A stretch of 64,000 nucleotides of DNA, from positions 22,605,394 through 22,669,393 of the forward strand of contig CM065710.1 of NCBI GenBank assembly GCA_017654935.2, written 5' to 3'. The notes below the pieces were generated by a model. The model was not told where the DNA came from, ran no database searches, and worked only from the letters and a program-made list of their open reading frames with translations. Positions 37,215 to 51,100 of this stretch are shown here, in pieces. The number at the start of each line of letters is the position of its first letter. The first letter of the stretch is position 1. Position numbers and translations under genes: made by a program. The stretch is from Phymorhynchus buccinoides. Its lineage: Eukaryota; Mollusca; Gastropoda; Neogastropoda; Raphitomidae.

Positions 37215-37244
37215 ATGGCGGACGGAAACTCTAGAGCGAGCTCT
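37215..37244 (+). CDS. TEX9: TEX9-like gene exon 1 (copy B)
   Basis: Same ten codons and GTAAGT donor as 12010-12039. In copy B the exon set continues contiguously to exon 5, so this copy gives the longer readable gene model: 37215-37244, 41882-41985, 58496-58559, 61750-61817, 62159-62207. Confidence 0.6.
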
Positions 37245-37532
37245 GTAAGTATTTAATATTTCGATTGTTGTACATGGTTTGGGAGTCTATCTGTTTTTAC
37301 ATTGACGATAATTGGTTTATGGTCGTTATAGTAGGTACAAGAAGAAATAAAAATATTTAAGTAATTCTTAGATTAGCACAGATAATAAATATTAGGTAAT
37401 ACTAATAGGTAGGTAGGGACAGGCTTCATCACGACATCAGCCTAGGCCTCGCGGACTATTAATCGTCCCCTCAATATCAAATGAATTATGATTTGTTTTC
37501 AATTGGTCTGAGCAAGTTTTTGGAAAATCAAA

Positions 37533-38879
37533 TCAATCAAAATCACAAAAAAATGTCTGAAATTTAGGAAGATTGTCTAGAAGATTTTTAAAAGTATTAA
37601 TATTTTGTGCAAACTTAATGTTAGTGTCAAGATCATTCCAGTAAACAGCAACTCTGTTAGTAAAGTAACATTTTCTTTTGTTAGTATTGCAATGTTTAAC
37701 AAAAAATTTGCCATCAGATTTTCTAGTGCTAGTAGTTTGTGGGGCTGAAAAGAAAGTATCAACATGAACGTCATCAATGTTGTTGAAAATTTTATAGGTT
37801 TGAATTAAACTTCCTCGAAGCCTTCTGCCTTTTAGAGAATGTAAATTAAGGTATTTTAACCTCTCTGGGTAGTTCATGTTTTTACACTCTTTTAACAATT
37901 TTGTTGCACGCCTTTGAACCTTCTCAATTTGGCATGACTGTCGTTTTAAAAAAGGACACCATTATAACATTTGCATATTCCAGATGTGGTTTAACAAATG
38001 ATTTATATAATTTAAAAAAGATATCTTTATTAATAAATGAGAAACTACGCTTTATCATTCCTAACATTTGATTAGCCTTGCTGACCACTCTCTGGATATG
38101 CACATCAAAAGATAAATTTTTGTCAAAGTAAACACCCAAATCTTTTTTCCTCTGTAATAGCGGCTACTGGCTGGACACCATCATTTAGTCTCATTTCATA
38201 GTCACATTCAGGATTGTTCTTACCCACATGCAAAACACCACATTTAGATACATTAAAATACAAATTCCACTTATCGGACCAATCTTGCAATTTAACAATG
38301 TTATTTTGTAGAGAAGTAGAACAAGATGATTTATTATAGATTTTGGTATCATCCGCAAAGATCTTACAGGCACTGTCAATATTATTAGGTATAAATATTG
38401 TAAAGAGAACAGGTCCCAGGATACTACCCTGAGGAATACCACTACGAACAGAAGATTCTTTTGATTTGTTAAGACCCACTCTAACACGTTGTGACCTGTC
38501 TTTCAAAAAGTTATTTATCCAATTTAGTACATTATCACATATTCCATAGGCAGCTAACTTTATCAATAATCTTTCATGTGGTACACTCCCCGTACAGTGT
38601 CAAACGCTTTTTTGAAATCAAAGTATATGATATCAACATCATAGCCCTGATCAACAAGAGGGAAATGTTAAATCCTCCATAACTTCTAACAATTCAATTG
38701 TGTCACGCAAGATCTTTTTTTTCGGAATCCGTGTTGACAGTTAACATACAAGTTATAGTATCCCTAACTATACTTTCTAAAACTTTACACACAATACAAG
38801 TCAAACTTATAGGACGATAATTGCCAGGGTCTGATTTTGATCCTTTTTTGAATATAGCAGTTACTTCCGCTGTAGGTAT
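37533..38879 (-). pseudogene. LINE reverse transcriptase fragment (copy B)
   Basis: Homologue of 12328-13672. The catalytic box is FADD here, but this copy has lost four residues before PNNIDSACKIF and has frameshifts after AAITEEK and near 37960. The RT start IFKKGSKSDPGNYRPISLT is again readable at the right end, out of frame. Dead, antisense in intron 1. Confidence 0.88.
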
Positions 38880-39062
38880 GAGAAGTAAAAAAAATGTAAC
38901 TTTTGACAGTTTTGTAAGCCAATCTCATACTCAGTCATAGTAGTTCTGATAAAAAAAAAGAGACAAACAGTTAACTTGCTGTAAATATGCGTTTACTTTT
39001 TCTAATTTTCAAAAGTGGGTAAAAATTTCCAGGGTATTTGTCTATTTTTCTAGACATTGTAA

Positions 39063-40440
39063 TTGGCACAAAAACCAGGCTCAACACAAAGCAGTGAGAT
39101 CTTCACACCATCATACACTGTCTTCCGTAAAGACAGAGTAGGCAAGACCAGAGGAGTCCTGATAGCAGTTCAGGAGGATCTCATATGTGCAGAAGAGGCT
39201 CTCCCGACCGACCCCAGCTGCGAACTGCTCTGGGTCAAAATCAAACTCAGGAGAAAGAGAGACCTGTTGGTGGGTGCGTACTACAGGCCTGATGTCAACA
39301 ACAAGACTAGTCTGCCCCTGTTCCAGCAATCTAAAGTCCCTAAAGTCTAGAAACGCAATAGTCATGGTCGGAGGTGATTTCAATTTCCCAGGTTGGATTT
39401 GGAAGGAAGGACAGAACTGTGAAACAGGGCACTCCCCAACCAGGACTACATCACCAGTTTATGGACATGATTGAAGATCTAGGCCTACAGCAGCTTGTGG
39501 AGCAGCCTACTAGAGGAGAAAATATTCTTGATTTAATGTTGACTAACTCCCCCAACATGGTGCCAAGAACTGAAATCATCCCTGGGCTATCGGATCACGA
39601 TATTGTGTACCTGGAGCTACAGCTGAATCCAGCAAGAGAGCGACAAATTCCACGACCAGTTGCATGCTACAACAAGGCTGACTGGGGCAGTTTACGATCA
39701 GCTGTCAAAGAACTGTCAGAATCCATTGTCTCCTCCTCTGACCAACAATCCAGCGTTGAAGAGATATGGACAAAGATGAAAGAAGGCCTCCAGGAAGCTG
39801 TCAAAGAGCATGTCCCCCACCACACACTTGGACAAAGGCAGAGTGCTCCCTGGATCGACTACAAGACCAAGAAAATGATCTGCAGAAGAAACAGGATCCA
39901 CAAAAAATGGAAGAAAACGGCTAACAACAATCTGTATGAAGAATTTAAATCCCTCAAGCGACAGATCCAGAAACGCCTACGCTGATGATACTGGAGGTAC
40001 ATAGAAACAACCTTCAATGAGAACCCCAGCAGACAGGCTGCTCCAACCAAGAAATTCTGGACCTACATCAAACAGAAAAAGAATGAAAGTACTGGTGTCT
40101 CTCCCCTGAAAGAAAACCGAAAACTGGTCACAGAAGCAAAAGAAAAAGTGGAGGTACTCAACCGACAATTTTCATCAGTTTTCAGCGCTGCTGAGGAATT
40201 CAGTGATGAAGACTTTGCTGCCCGTTGCCAAATGCCTCCCTGTGACGCCAGCAAACCCGGCCTAAGCGATATTGATATCACCCTGCAAGGCGTGGTGAAG
40301 TTACTCAAGGACCTGGATCCCTACAAGGTGTGTGGCCCAGATGGCATTAGCCCCAGGCTTCTCAGGGCGTGGCGGATGAGATAGGACCAGCGCTGACCCT
40401 TCTGTACCAGGCTTCTATCAACACAGCTACTCTGCCCACG
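39063..40440 (+). pseudogene. LINE endonuclease and RT start (copy B)
   Basis: Homologue of 13856-15233, nearly identical, with the same frameshifts, the same tandem TGA stop (about 39983) and the same loss of the RT core. One visible change is KTRGVLIA where copy A has KTGGVLIA. Shared lesions show that decay came before the split of the two copies. Confidence 0.88.
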
Positions 40441-40989
40441 ATTGAAAGTTCGACAAAACTCGATTAATTTACAGAAAAATAAGCATTCACAAATAGATTG
40501 CTGCTTGTAGAAATTATGTGTATGGTTTTTTTGGGGGGAAATCTCAAATATTTGCGTTTCTTTCGTGACACTGGTATTTATAATTTGAATCGAACAAATT
40601 ATTTTCACAATGGCGCCTTCCCATGACGTCATCTCGTGAGACAGACATTGAGCAGACATAATGTTTTCCAATGAATTTCAGGAAGTTTAAAACCACCAAC
40701 AAAAAGATAACTTTGTGCAACATCTTAGTACTTAGTATTTACGGTGTCGAAGCGAACAGAAGTGATTTCCTGATGAAGTTGAACATGTGAAGCAAAATAT
40801 TGTTAGATTCAGCGTAAAAATCATCAAAAAATCTTGGCATGCAATCTGGGTCGATCGGTTCGACTGGACAAGGGAAGTCACTCTTTTTGTAAGAATACTA
40901 GGCAAAATGTTGCGAAACCGGCAGGCTTGTTGGCAAGGCTTAGTTTTAGGAAAAAATTGGCACGGTTGAATTTTTTTTAAGCCTTTACC
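40441..40989. other. Intron 1 sequence, nothing recognised (copy B)
   Basis: Matches 15234-15782. No gene supported. Confidence 0.5.
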
Positions 40990-41164
40990 TACCGTATTTT
41001 TTGGACTATAAGGCGCACCTGATTATAAGACGCACCCACCAAATTATACACAAAAATCATATTCTGTTATTATATTTTCTTACTATATTTAGTAGTCATA
41101 TTATAAGGCGCAGGGGTCTCAGTCTGGGAAAAAAGTATCGCCTTATAGTCCGTAAAATACAGTA
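40990..41164. mobile_element. MITE-like foldback element 1 (copy B)
   Basis: Homologue of 15783-15959 with the same inverted repeats (TACCGTATTTTTTGGACTAT and complement) and a short internal deletion near 41083. Confidence 0.7.
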
Positions 41165-41464
41165 CTTTAAGAAATGTACAAGAAAGATTCATCTTGTTAC
41201 TACTATTGCTCATTAGCCCTCGGCGGGCTTATGTATTGAGGGGACAGCTGATTCTGTAAACGCTTTTCAACTCGGTAATCTACGCACCTCGTTCAGTGAT
41301 CTGTCTGAAAGATGAACATTTCAGCTTGAAAGCGATGAAACTGAATCCTCTGTACACCTGTCACTTCTTCTTTTAAGGTAAAATTAATGCAGCGACAAGA
41401 TTAAATCCTTCTTTTTCCGTAGTGGCCCGTTTGCAAACTCAAAAAAAAAAATTGTTTATTTGAT

Positions 41465-41632
41465 TCATTTAAATTTAAACGAAGGGATGTAACTCTGCGA
41501 CCGGCAGCAATGCGATCGTCGCTACAGAGAAAATTAGAGAAAAATAGTGGTGTTGTTGTAACTTATAGTATAGCGACGATCATATTGCTGCCGGTCGCAG
41601 ACAGAATTAAGTCCCTTCGTTTAAATTTAAGC
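41465..41632. mobile_element. MITE-like foldback element 2 (copy B)
   Basis: Homologue of 16259-16424. Its left terminus (TTTGATTCATTTAAATTT) pairs better with the right arm than the copy A version does, while the immediate left flank differs (A-rich run and substitutions). That is true sequence divergence between the copies. Confidence 0.8.
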
Positions 41633-41881
41633 AAATCAAAAATACTTAACTATATTTTAGTCAAAAGACTAAGCTATATGTGCCGTGATTTCTCAATGTA
41701 CTGTCAAAAATCATTTATTGTACAGCTCTCATTTTACTATTTGGCCAACTTCAGGCTAATAATTTATCAACCAATGAAAAGCCATTTTGGTAAAGGGTCG
41801 CTGCTTTGTGAAGGTGTGTTACTGTGATCGTTGATGCCTGTTTGTAACTTGTTTTTTTGGTTTTTGTTCTTCTTTTCACAG

Positions 41882-41985
41882 GCAGCAATGGATCGCAGGG
41901 ACGCCAGAAGCGCTAAAAGCACCAGCCGACCAATTTCACAGCTAAACACCAGAACAGATTTCCTAAGCAAGGAAGAAGAGTACAA
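41882..41985 (+). CDS. TEX9: TEX9-like gene exon 2 (copy B)
   Basis: Identical to 16674-16777, with the same TTTTCACAG acceptor and GTAAGT donor, ending in phase 2 (AA|G). Confidence 0.72.
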
Positions 41986-42170
41986 GTAAGTTTACTTTAA
42001 TAGTCAAATACAAATGGAAGTAGGGGTGGCGCAGTACTATCGGCAACATGCTCTCCAATCAAGTCATGCCTTAGCTTTGTACTTTGCTTTAAGGGGAGCC
42101 TGTCTGATCCCTTTCCTTCAGCTTCAGGGAGCGTTGCACCCTACTGCCCCCTCCTCCCCCTCAACATGGA

Positions 42171-45100
42171 GGCAGCCCTTGTACCCTCCAGGGACTATGT
42201 AACAAGGCAGTCCTGTACCCTCCACACACTATGTAACAAGGCAGCCCCTGTACCCTCCACAGACTATGTAACAAGGCAGCCCCTGTACCCTCCACAGACT
42301 ATGTAACAAGGCAGCCCCTGTACCCTCCACACACTATGTAACAAGGCAGCCCCTGTACCCTCCACACACTATGTAACAAGGCAGCCCCTGTACCCTCCAC
42401 AGACTATGTAACAAGGCAGCCCCTGTACCCTCCACAGACTATGTAACAAGGCAGCCCCTGTACCCTCCACAGACTATGTAACAAGGCAGCCCCTGTACCC
42501 TCCACACACTATGTAACAAGGCAGCCCCTGTACCCTCCACAGACTATGTAACAAGGCAGCCCCTGTACCCTCCACAGACTATGTAACAAGGCAGCCCCTG
42601 TACCCTCCACAGACTATGTAACAAGGCAGCCCCTGTACCCTCCACACACTATGTAACAAGGCAGCCCCTGTACCCTCCACAGACTATGTAACAAGGCAGC
42701 CCCTGTACCCTCCACAGACTATGTAACAAGGCAGCCCCTGTACCCTCCAGAGACTATGTAACAAGGCAGCCCCTGTACCCTCCACAGACTATGTAACAAG
42801 GCAGCCCCTGTACCCTCCACAGACTATGTAACAAGGCAGCCCCTGTACCCTCCACAGACTATGTAACAAGGCAGCCCCTGTACCCTCCACAGACTATGTA
42901 ACAAGGCAGCCCCTGTACCCTCCACAGACTATGTAACAAGGCAGCCCCTGTACCCTCCACAGACTATGTAACAAGGCAGCCCCTGTACCCTCCACAGACT
43001 ATGTAACAAGGCAGCCCCTGTACCCTCCACAGACTATGTAACAAGGCAGCCCCTGTACCCTCCACAGACTATGTAACAAGGCAGCCCCTGTACCCTCCAC
43101 AGACTATGTAACAAGGCAGCCCCTGTACCCTCCACAGACTATGTAACAAGGCAGCCCCTGTACCCTCCACAGACTATGTAACAAGGCAGCCCCTGTACCC
43201 TCCACAGACTATGTAACAAGGCAGCCCCTGTACCCTCCACAGACTATGTAACAAGGCAGCCCCTGTACCCTCCACACACTATGTAACAAGGCAGCCCCTG
43301 TACCCTCCACAGACTATGTAACAAGGCAGCCCCTGTACCCTCCACAGACTATGTAACAAGGCAGCCCCTGTACCCTCCATGTAACTATGTAACAAGGCAG
43401 CCCCTGTACCCTCCACAGACTATGTAACAAGGCAGCCCCTGTACCCTCCACAGACTATGTAACAAGGCAGCCCCTGTACCCTCCACAGACTATGTAACAA
43501 GGCAGCCCCTGTACCCTCCACAGACTATGTAACAAGGCAGCCCCTGTACCCTCCACAGACTATGTAACAAGGCAGCCCCTGTACCCTCCACAGACTATGT
43601 AACAAGGCAGCCCCTGTACCCTCCACAGACTATGTAACAAGGCAGCCCCTGTACCCTCCACAGACTATGTAACAAGGCAGCCCCTGTACCCTCCACAGAC
43701 TATGTAACAAGGCAGCCCCTGTACCCTCCACAGACTATGTAACAAGGCAGCCCCTGTACCCTCCACAGACTATGTAACAAGGCAGCCCCTGTACCCTCCA
43801 GGGACTATGTAACAAGGCAGCCCCTGTAACCTCCAGGGACTATGTAACAAGGCAGCCCCTGTACCCTCCAGTGACTATGTAACAAGGCAGCCCCTGTACC
43901 CTCCAGGGACTATGTAACAAGGCAGCCCCTGTACCCTCCAGTGACTATGTAACAAGGCAGCCCCTGTACCCTCCAGCCACGGCAGCCCCTGTAACCTCCA
44001 GGGACTATGTAACATGGCAGCCCCTGTAACCTCCAGTGACTATGTAACAAGGCAGCCCCTGTAACCTCCACACACTATGTAACACGGCAGCCCCTGTAAC
44101 CTCCAGGGACTATGTAAGTAACACGGCAGCCCCTGTAACCTCCAGTGACTATGTAACAAGGCAGCCCCTGTACCCTCCAGTGACTATGTAACAAGGCAGC
44201 CCCTGTACCCTCCAGGGACTATGTAACACGGCAGCCCCTGTAACCTCCAGGGACTATGTAACACGGCAGCCCCTGTAACCTCCAGTGACTATGTAACACG
44301 GCAGCCCCTGTACCCTCCAGTGACTATGTAACAAGGCAGCCCCTGTACCCTCCAGTGACTATGTAACACGGCAGCCCCTGTACCCTCCAGTGACTATGTA
44401 ACACGGCAGCCCCTGTACCCTCCAGTGACTATGTAACACGGCAGCCCCTGTACCCTCCAGTGACTATGTAACAAGGCAGCCCCTGTACCCTCCAGTGACT
44501 ATGTAACAAGGCAGCCCCTGTACCCTCCAGGGACTATGTAACAAGGCAGCCCCTGTACCCTCCAGTGACTATGTAACAAGGCAGCCCCTGTAACCTCCAG
44601 GGACTATGTAACAAGGCAGCCCCTGTACCCTCCAGGGACTATGTAACAAGGCAGTCCCTGTACCCTCCACAGACTATGTAACAAGGCAGCCCCTGTACCC
44701 TCCACAGACTATGTAACAAGGCAGCCCCTGTACCCTCCACAGACTATGTAACAAGGCAGCCCCTGTACCCTCCACAGACTATGTAACAAGGCAGCCCCTG
44801 TACCCTCCAGGGACTATGTAACAAGGCAGCCCCTGTACCCTCCACAGACTATGTAACAAGGCAGCCCCTGTACCCTCCACAGACTATGTAACAAGGCAGC
44901 CCCTGTACCCTCCAGGGACTATGTAACAAGGCAGCCCCTGTACCCTCCACAGACTATGTAACAAGGCAGCCCCTGTACCCTCCACAGACTATGTAACAAG
45001 GCAGTCCCTGTACCCTCCACAGACTATGTAACAAGGCAGCCCCTGTACCCTCCACAGACTATGTAACAAGGCAGCCCCTGTACCCTCCACAGACTATGTA

Positions 45101-48100
45101 ACAAGGCAGCCCCTGTACCCTCCACAGACTATGTAACAAGGCAGCCCCTGTACCCTCCACAGACTATGTAACAAGGCAGCCCCTGTACCCTCCACAGACT
45201 ATGTAACAAGGCAGCCCCTGTACCCTCCACAGACTATGTAACAAGGCAGCCCCTGTACCCTCCACAGACTATGTAACAAGGCAGCCCCTGTACCCTCCAC
45301 AGACTATGTAACAAGGCAGCCCCTGTACCCTCCAGACTATGTAACAAGGCAGCCCCTGTACCCTCCACAGACTATGTAACAAGGCAGCCCCTGTACCCTC
45401 CAGGGACTATGTAACACGGCAGCCCCTGTACCCTCCAGTGACTATGTAACAAGGCAGCCCCTGTACCCTCCAGGGACTATGTAACAAGGCAGCCCCTGTA
45501 CCCTCCAGTGACTATGTAACAAGGCAGCCCCTGTACCCTCCACAGACTATGTAACAAGGCAGCCCCTGTACCCTCCAGTGACTATGTAACAAGGCAGCCC
45601 CTGTACCCTCCACACACTATGTAACACGGCAGCCCCTGTAACCTCCAGGGACTATGTAACACGTTTTTTGTAACACGGCAGCCCCTGTAACCTCCACACA
45701 CTATGTAACAAGGCAGCCCCTGTACCCTCCACAGACTATGTAACAAGGCAGCCCCTGTACCCTCCACACACTATGTAACAAGGCAGCCCCTGTACCCTCC
45801 AGGGACTATGTAACACGGCAGCCCCTGTAACCTCCAGGGACTATGTAACATGGCAGCCCCTGTACCCTCCAGTGACTATGTAACAAGGCAGCCCCTGTAC
45901 CCTCCAGTGACTATGTAACACAGCAGCCCCTGTACCCACCAGTGACTATGTAACACGGCAGCCCCTGTACCCTCCAGTGACTATGTAACACGGCAGCCCC
46001 TGTAACCTCCAGTGACTATGTAACACGGCAGCCCCTGTACCCTCCAGTGACTATGTAACACGGCAGCCCCTGTACCCTCCAGTGACTATGTAACAAGGCA
46101 GCCCCTGTACCCTCCAGTGACTATGTAACAAGGCAGCCCCTGTACCCTCCAGTGACTATGTAACAAGGCAGCCCCTGTACCCTCCAGGGACTATGTAACA
46201 AGGCAGCCCCTGTACCCTCCACAGACTATGTAACAAGGCAGCCCCTGTACCCTCCACAGACTATGTAACAAGGCAGTCCCTGTATCCTCCACAGACTATG
46301 TAACAAGGCAGCCCCTGTACCCTCCACAGACTATGTAACAAGGCAGCCCCTGTACCCTCCACAGACTATGTAACAAGGCAGCCCCTGTACCCTCCACAGA
46401 CTATGTAACAAGGCAGCCCCTGTACCCTCCACAGACTATGTAACAAGGCAGCCCCTGTACCCTCCACAGACTATGTAACAAGGCAGCCCCTGTACCCTCC
46501 ACAGACTATGTAACAAGGCAGCCCCTGTACCCTCCACAGACTATGTAACAAGGCAGCCCCTGTACCCTCCACAGACTATGTAACAAGGCAGCCCCTGTAC
46601 CCTCCACAGACTATGTAACAAGGCAGCCCCTGTACCCTCCACAGTAACAAGGCAGCCCCTGTACCCTCCACAGACTATGTAACAAGGCAGCCCCTGTACC
46701 CTCCAGGGACTATGTAACAAGGCAGCCCCTGTACCCTCCAGGGACTATGTAACAAGGCAGTCCCTGTACCCTCCACAGACTATGTAACAAGGCAGCCCCT
46801 GTACCCTCCACAGACTATGTAACAAGGCAGCCCCTGTACCCTCCACAGACTATGTAACAAGGCAGCCCCTGTACCCTCCACAGACTATGTAACAAGGCAG
46901 CCCCTGTACCCTCCACAGACTATGTAACAAGGCAGCCCCTGTACCCTCCACAGACTATGTAACAAGGCAGCCCCTGTACCCTCCACAGACTATGTAACAA
47001 GGCAGCCCCTGTACCCTCCACAGACTATGTAACAAGGCAGCCCCTGTACCCTCCACAGACTATGTAACAAGGCAGCCCCTGTACCCTCCACAGACTATGT
47101 AACAAGGCAGCCCCTGTACCCTCCACAGACTATGTAACAAGGCAGCCCCTGTACCCTCCACAGACTATGTAACAAGGCAGCCCCTGTACCCTCCACAGAC
47201 TATGTAACAAGGCAGCCCCTGTACCCTCCACAGACTATGTAACAAGGCAGCCCCTGTACCCTCCACAGACTATGTAACAAGGCAGCCCCTGTACCCTCCA
47301 CAGACTATGTAACAAGGCAGCCCCTGTACCCTCCACAGACTATGTAACAAGGCAGCCCCTGTACCCTCCACAGACTATGTAACAAGGCAGCCCCTGTACC
47401 CTCCACAGACTATGTAACAAGGCAGCCCCTGTACCCTCCACAGACTATGTAACAAGGCAGCCCCTGTACCCTCCACAGACTATGTAACAAGGCAGCCCCT
47501 GTACCCTCCACAGACTATGTAACAAGGCAGCCCCTGTACCCTCCACAGACTATGTAACAAGGCAGCCTCTGTACCCTCCACACACTATGTAACAAGGCAG
47601 CCCCTGTACCCTCCACAGACTATGTAACAAGGCAGCCCCTGTACCCTCCACAGACTATGTAACAAGGCAGCCCCTGTACCCTCCACAGACTATGTAACAA
47701 GGCAGCCCCTGTACCCTCCACAGACTATGTAACAAGGCAGCCCCTGTACCCTCCACAGACTATGTAACAAGGCAGCCCCTGTACCCTCCACAGACTATGT
47801 AACAAGGCAGCCCCTGTACCCTCCACAGACTATGTAACAAGGCAGCCCCTGTACCCTCCACAGTACTAGCCCCTGTAACAAGGCAAGGCAGCCCCTGTAC
47901 CCTCCACAGACTATGTAACAAGGCAGCCCCTGTACCCTCCACAGACTATGTAACAAGGCAGCCCCTGTACCCTCCACAGACTATGTAACAAGGCAGCCCC
48001 TGTACCCTCCACAGACTATGTAACAAGGCAGCCCCTGTACCCTCCACAGACTATGTAACAAGGCAGCCCCTGTACCCTCCACAGACTATGTAACAAGGCA

Positions 48101-51100
48101 GCCCCTGTACCCTCCACAGACTATGTAACAAGGCAGCCCCTGTACCCTCCACAGACTATGTAACAAGGCAGCCCCTGTACCCTCCACAGACTATGTAACA
48201 AGGCAGCCCCTGTACCCTCCACAGACTATGTAACAAGGCAGCCCCTGTACCCTCCACAGACTATGTAACAAGGCAGCCCCTGTACCCTCCACAGACTATG
48301 TAACAAGGCAGCCCCTGTACCCTCCACACACTATGTAACAAGGCAGCCCCTGTACCCTCCACAGACTATGTAACAAGGCAGCCTCTGTACCCTCCACAGA
48401 CTATGTAACAAGGCAGCCCCTGTACCCTCCACAGACTATGTAACAAGGCAGCCCCTGTACCCTCCACAGACTATGTAACAAGGCAGCCCCTGTACCCTCC
48501 ACAGACTATGTAACAAGGCAGCCCCTGTACCCTCCACAGACTATGTAACAAGGCAGCCCCTGTACCCTCCACAGACTATGTAACAAGGCAGCCCCTGTAC
48601 CCTCCACAGACTATGTAACAAGGCAGCCCCTGTACCCTCCACAGACTATGTAACAAGGCAGCCCCTGTACCCTCCACAGACTATGTAACAAGGCAGCCCC
48701 TGTACCCTCCACAGACTATGTAACAAGGCAGCCCCTGTACCCTCCACAGACTATGTAACAAGGCAGCCCCTGTACCCTCCACAGACTATGTAACAAGGCA
48801 GCCCCTGTACCCTCCACAGACTATGTAACAAGGCAGCCCCTGTACCCTCCACAGACTATGTAACAAGGCAGCCCCTGTACCCTCCACAGACTATGTAACA
48901 AGGCAGCGACTATGTAACAAGGCAGCCCCTGTACCCTCCACAGACTATGTAACAAGGCAGCCCCTGTACCCTCCACAGACTATGTAACAAGGCAGCCCCT
49001 GTACCCTCCACAGACTATGTAACAAGGCAGCCCCTGTACCCTCCACAGACTATGTAACAAGGCAGCCCCTGTACCCTCCACAGACTATGTAACAAGGCAG
49101 CCCCTGTACCCTCCACAGACTATGTAACAAGGCAGCCCCTGTACCCTCCACAGACTATGTAACAAGGCAGCCCCTGTACCCTCCAGGGACTATGTAACAC
49201 GGCAGCCCCTGTAACCTCCAGGGACTATGTAACATGGCAGCCCCTGTACCCTCCAGTGACTATGTAACAAGGCAGCCCCTGTACCCTCCAGTGACTATGT
49301 AACACGGCAGCCCCTGTACCCTCCAGTGACTATGTAACACGGCAGCCCCTGTACCCTCCAGTGACTATGTAACACGGCAGCCCCTGTACCCTCCAGTGAC
49401 TATGTAACACGGCAGCCCCTGTACCCTCCAGTGACTATGTAACACGGCAGCCCCTGTACCCTCCAGTGACTATGTAACACGGCAGCCCCTGTACCCTCCA
49501 GTGACTATGTAACACGGCAGCCCCTGTACCCTCCAGGGACTATATAACACGGCAGCCCCTGTACCCTCCAGGGACTATGTAACAAGGCAGTCCCTGTACC
49601 CTCCACAGACTATGTAACAAGGCAGTCCCTGTACCCTCCACAGACTATGTAACAAGGCAGTCCCTGTATCCTCCACAGACTATGTTACAAGGCAGCCCCT
49701 GTACCCTCCACAGACTATGTAACAAGGCAGTCCTTGTACCCTCCAGGGACTATGTAACAAGGCAGTCCCTGTACCCTCCACAGACTATGTAACAAGGCAG
49801 CCCCTGTACCCTCCACAGACTATGTAACACGGCAGCCCCTGTACCCTCCAGGGACTATGTAACACGGCAGTCCCTGTACCCTCCACAGACTATGTAACAA
49901 GGCAGCCCCTGTACCCTCCACAGACTATGTAACAAGGCAGCCCCTGTACCCTCCAGGGACTATGTAACAAGGCAGCCCCTGTACCCTCCACAGACTATGT
50001 AACAAGGCAGCCCCTGTACCCTCCACAGACTATGTAACACGGCAGCCCCTGTATCCTCCAGGGACTATGTAGCAAGGCAGTCCCTGTACCCTCCAGGGAC
50101 TATGTAACAAGGCAGTCCCTGTACCCTCCAGGGACTATGTAACAAGGCAGTCCCTGTACTCTCCAGGAACTATGTAACAAGGCAGCCCCTGTACCCTCCA
50201 GGGACTATGTAACAAGGCAGCCCCTGTACCCTCCACAGACTATGTAACAAGGCAGCCCCTGTACCCTCCACAGACTATGTAACAAGGCAGCCCCTGTACC
50301 CTCCACAGACTATGTAACAAGGCAGCCCCTGTACCCTCCACAGACTATGTAACAAGGCAGCCCCTGTACCCTCCACAGACTATGTAACAAGGCAGCCCCT
50401 GTACCCTCCACAGACTATGTAACAAGGCAGCCCCTGTACCCTCCACAGACTATGTAGCAAGGCAGCCCCTGTACCCTCCACAGACTATGTAACAAGGCAG
50501 CCCCTGTACCCTCCACAGACTATGTAACAAGGCAGCCCCTGTACCCTCCACAGACTATGTAGCAAGGCAGCCCCTGTACCCTCCACAGACTATGTAACAA
50601 GGCAGCCCCTGTACCCTCCACAGACTATGTAACAAGGCAGCCCCTGTACCCTCCACAGACTGTAGCAAGGCAGCCCCTGTACCCTCCACAGACTATGTAA
50701 CAAGGCAGCCCCTGTACCCTCCACAGACTATGTAACAAGGCAGCCCCTGTACCCTCCACAGACTATGTAACAAGGCAGCCCCTGTACCCTCCACAGACTA
50801 TGTAACAAGGCAGCCCCTGTACCCTCCACAGACTATGTAACAAGGCAGCCCCTGTACCCTCCACAGACTATGTAACAAGGCAGCCCCTGTACCCTCCACA
50901 GACTATGTAACAAGGCAGCCTCTGTACCCTCCACACACTTTGTAGCAAGGCAGCCTCTGTACCCTCCACACACTATGTAACAAGGCAGCCTCTGTACCCT
51001 CCACACACTATGTAACAAGGCAGCCTTTGTACCCTCCACAGACTATGTAACAAGGCAGCCCCTGTACCCTCCACAGACTATAACAAGGCAGCCCCCGTAC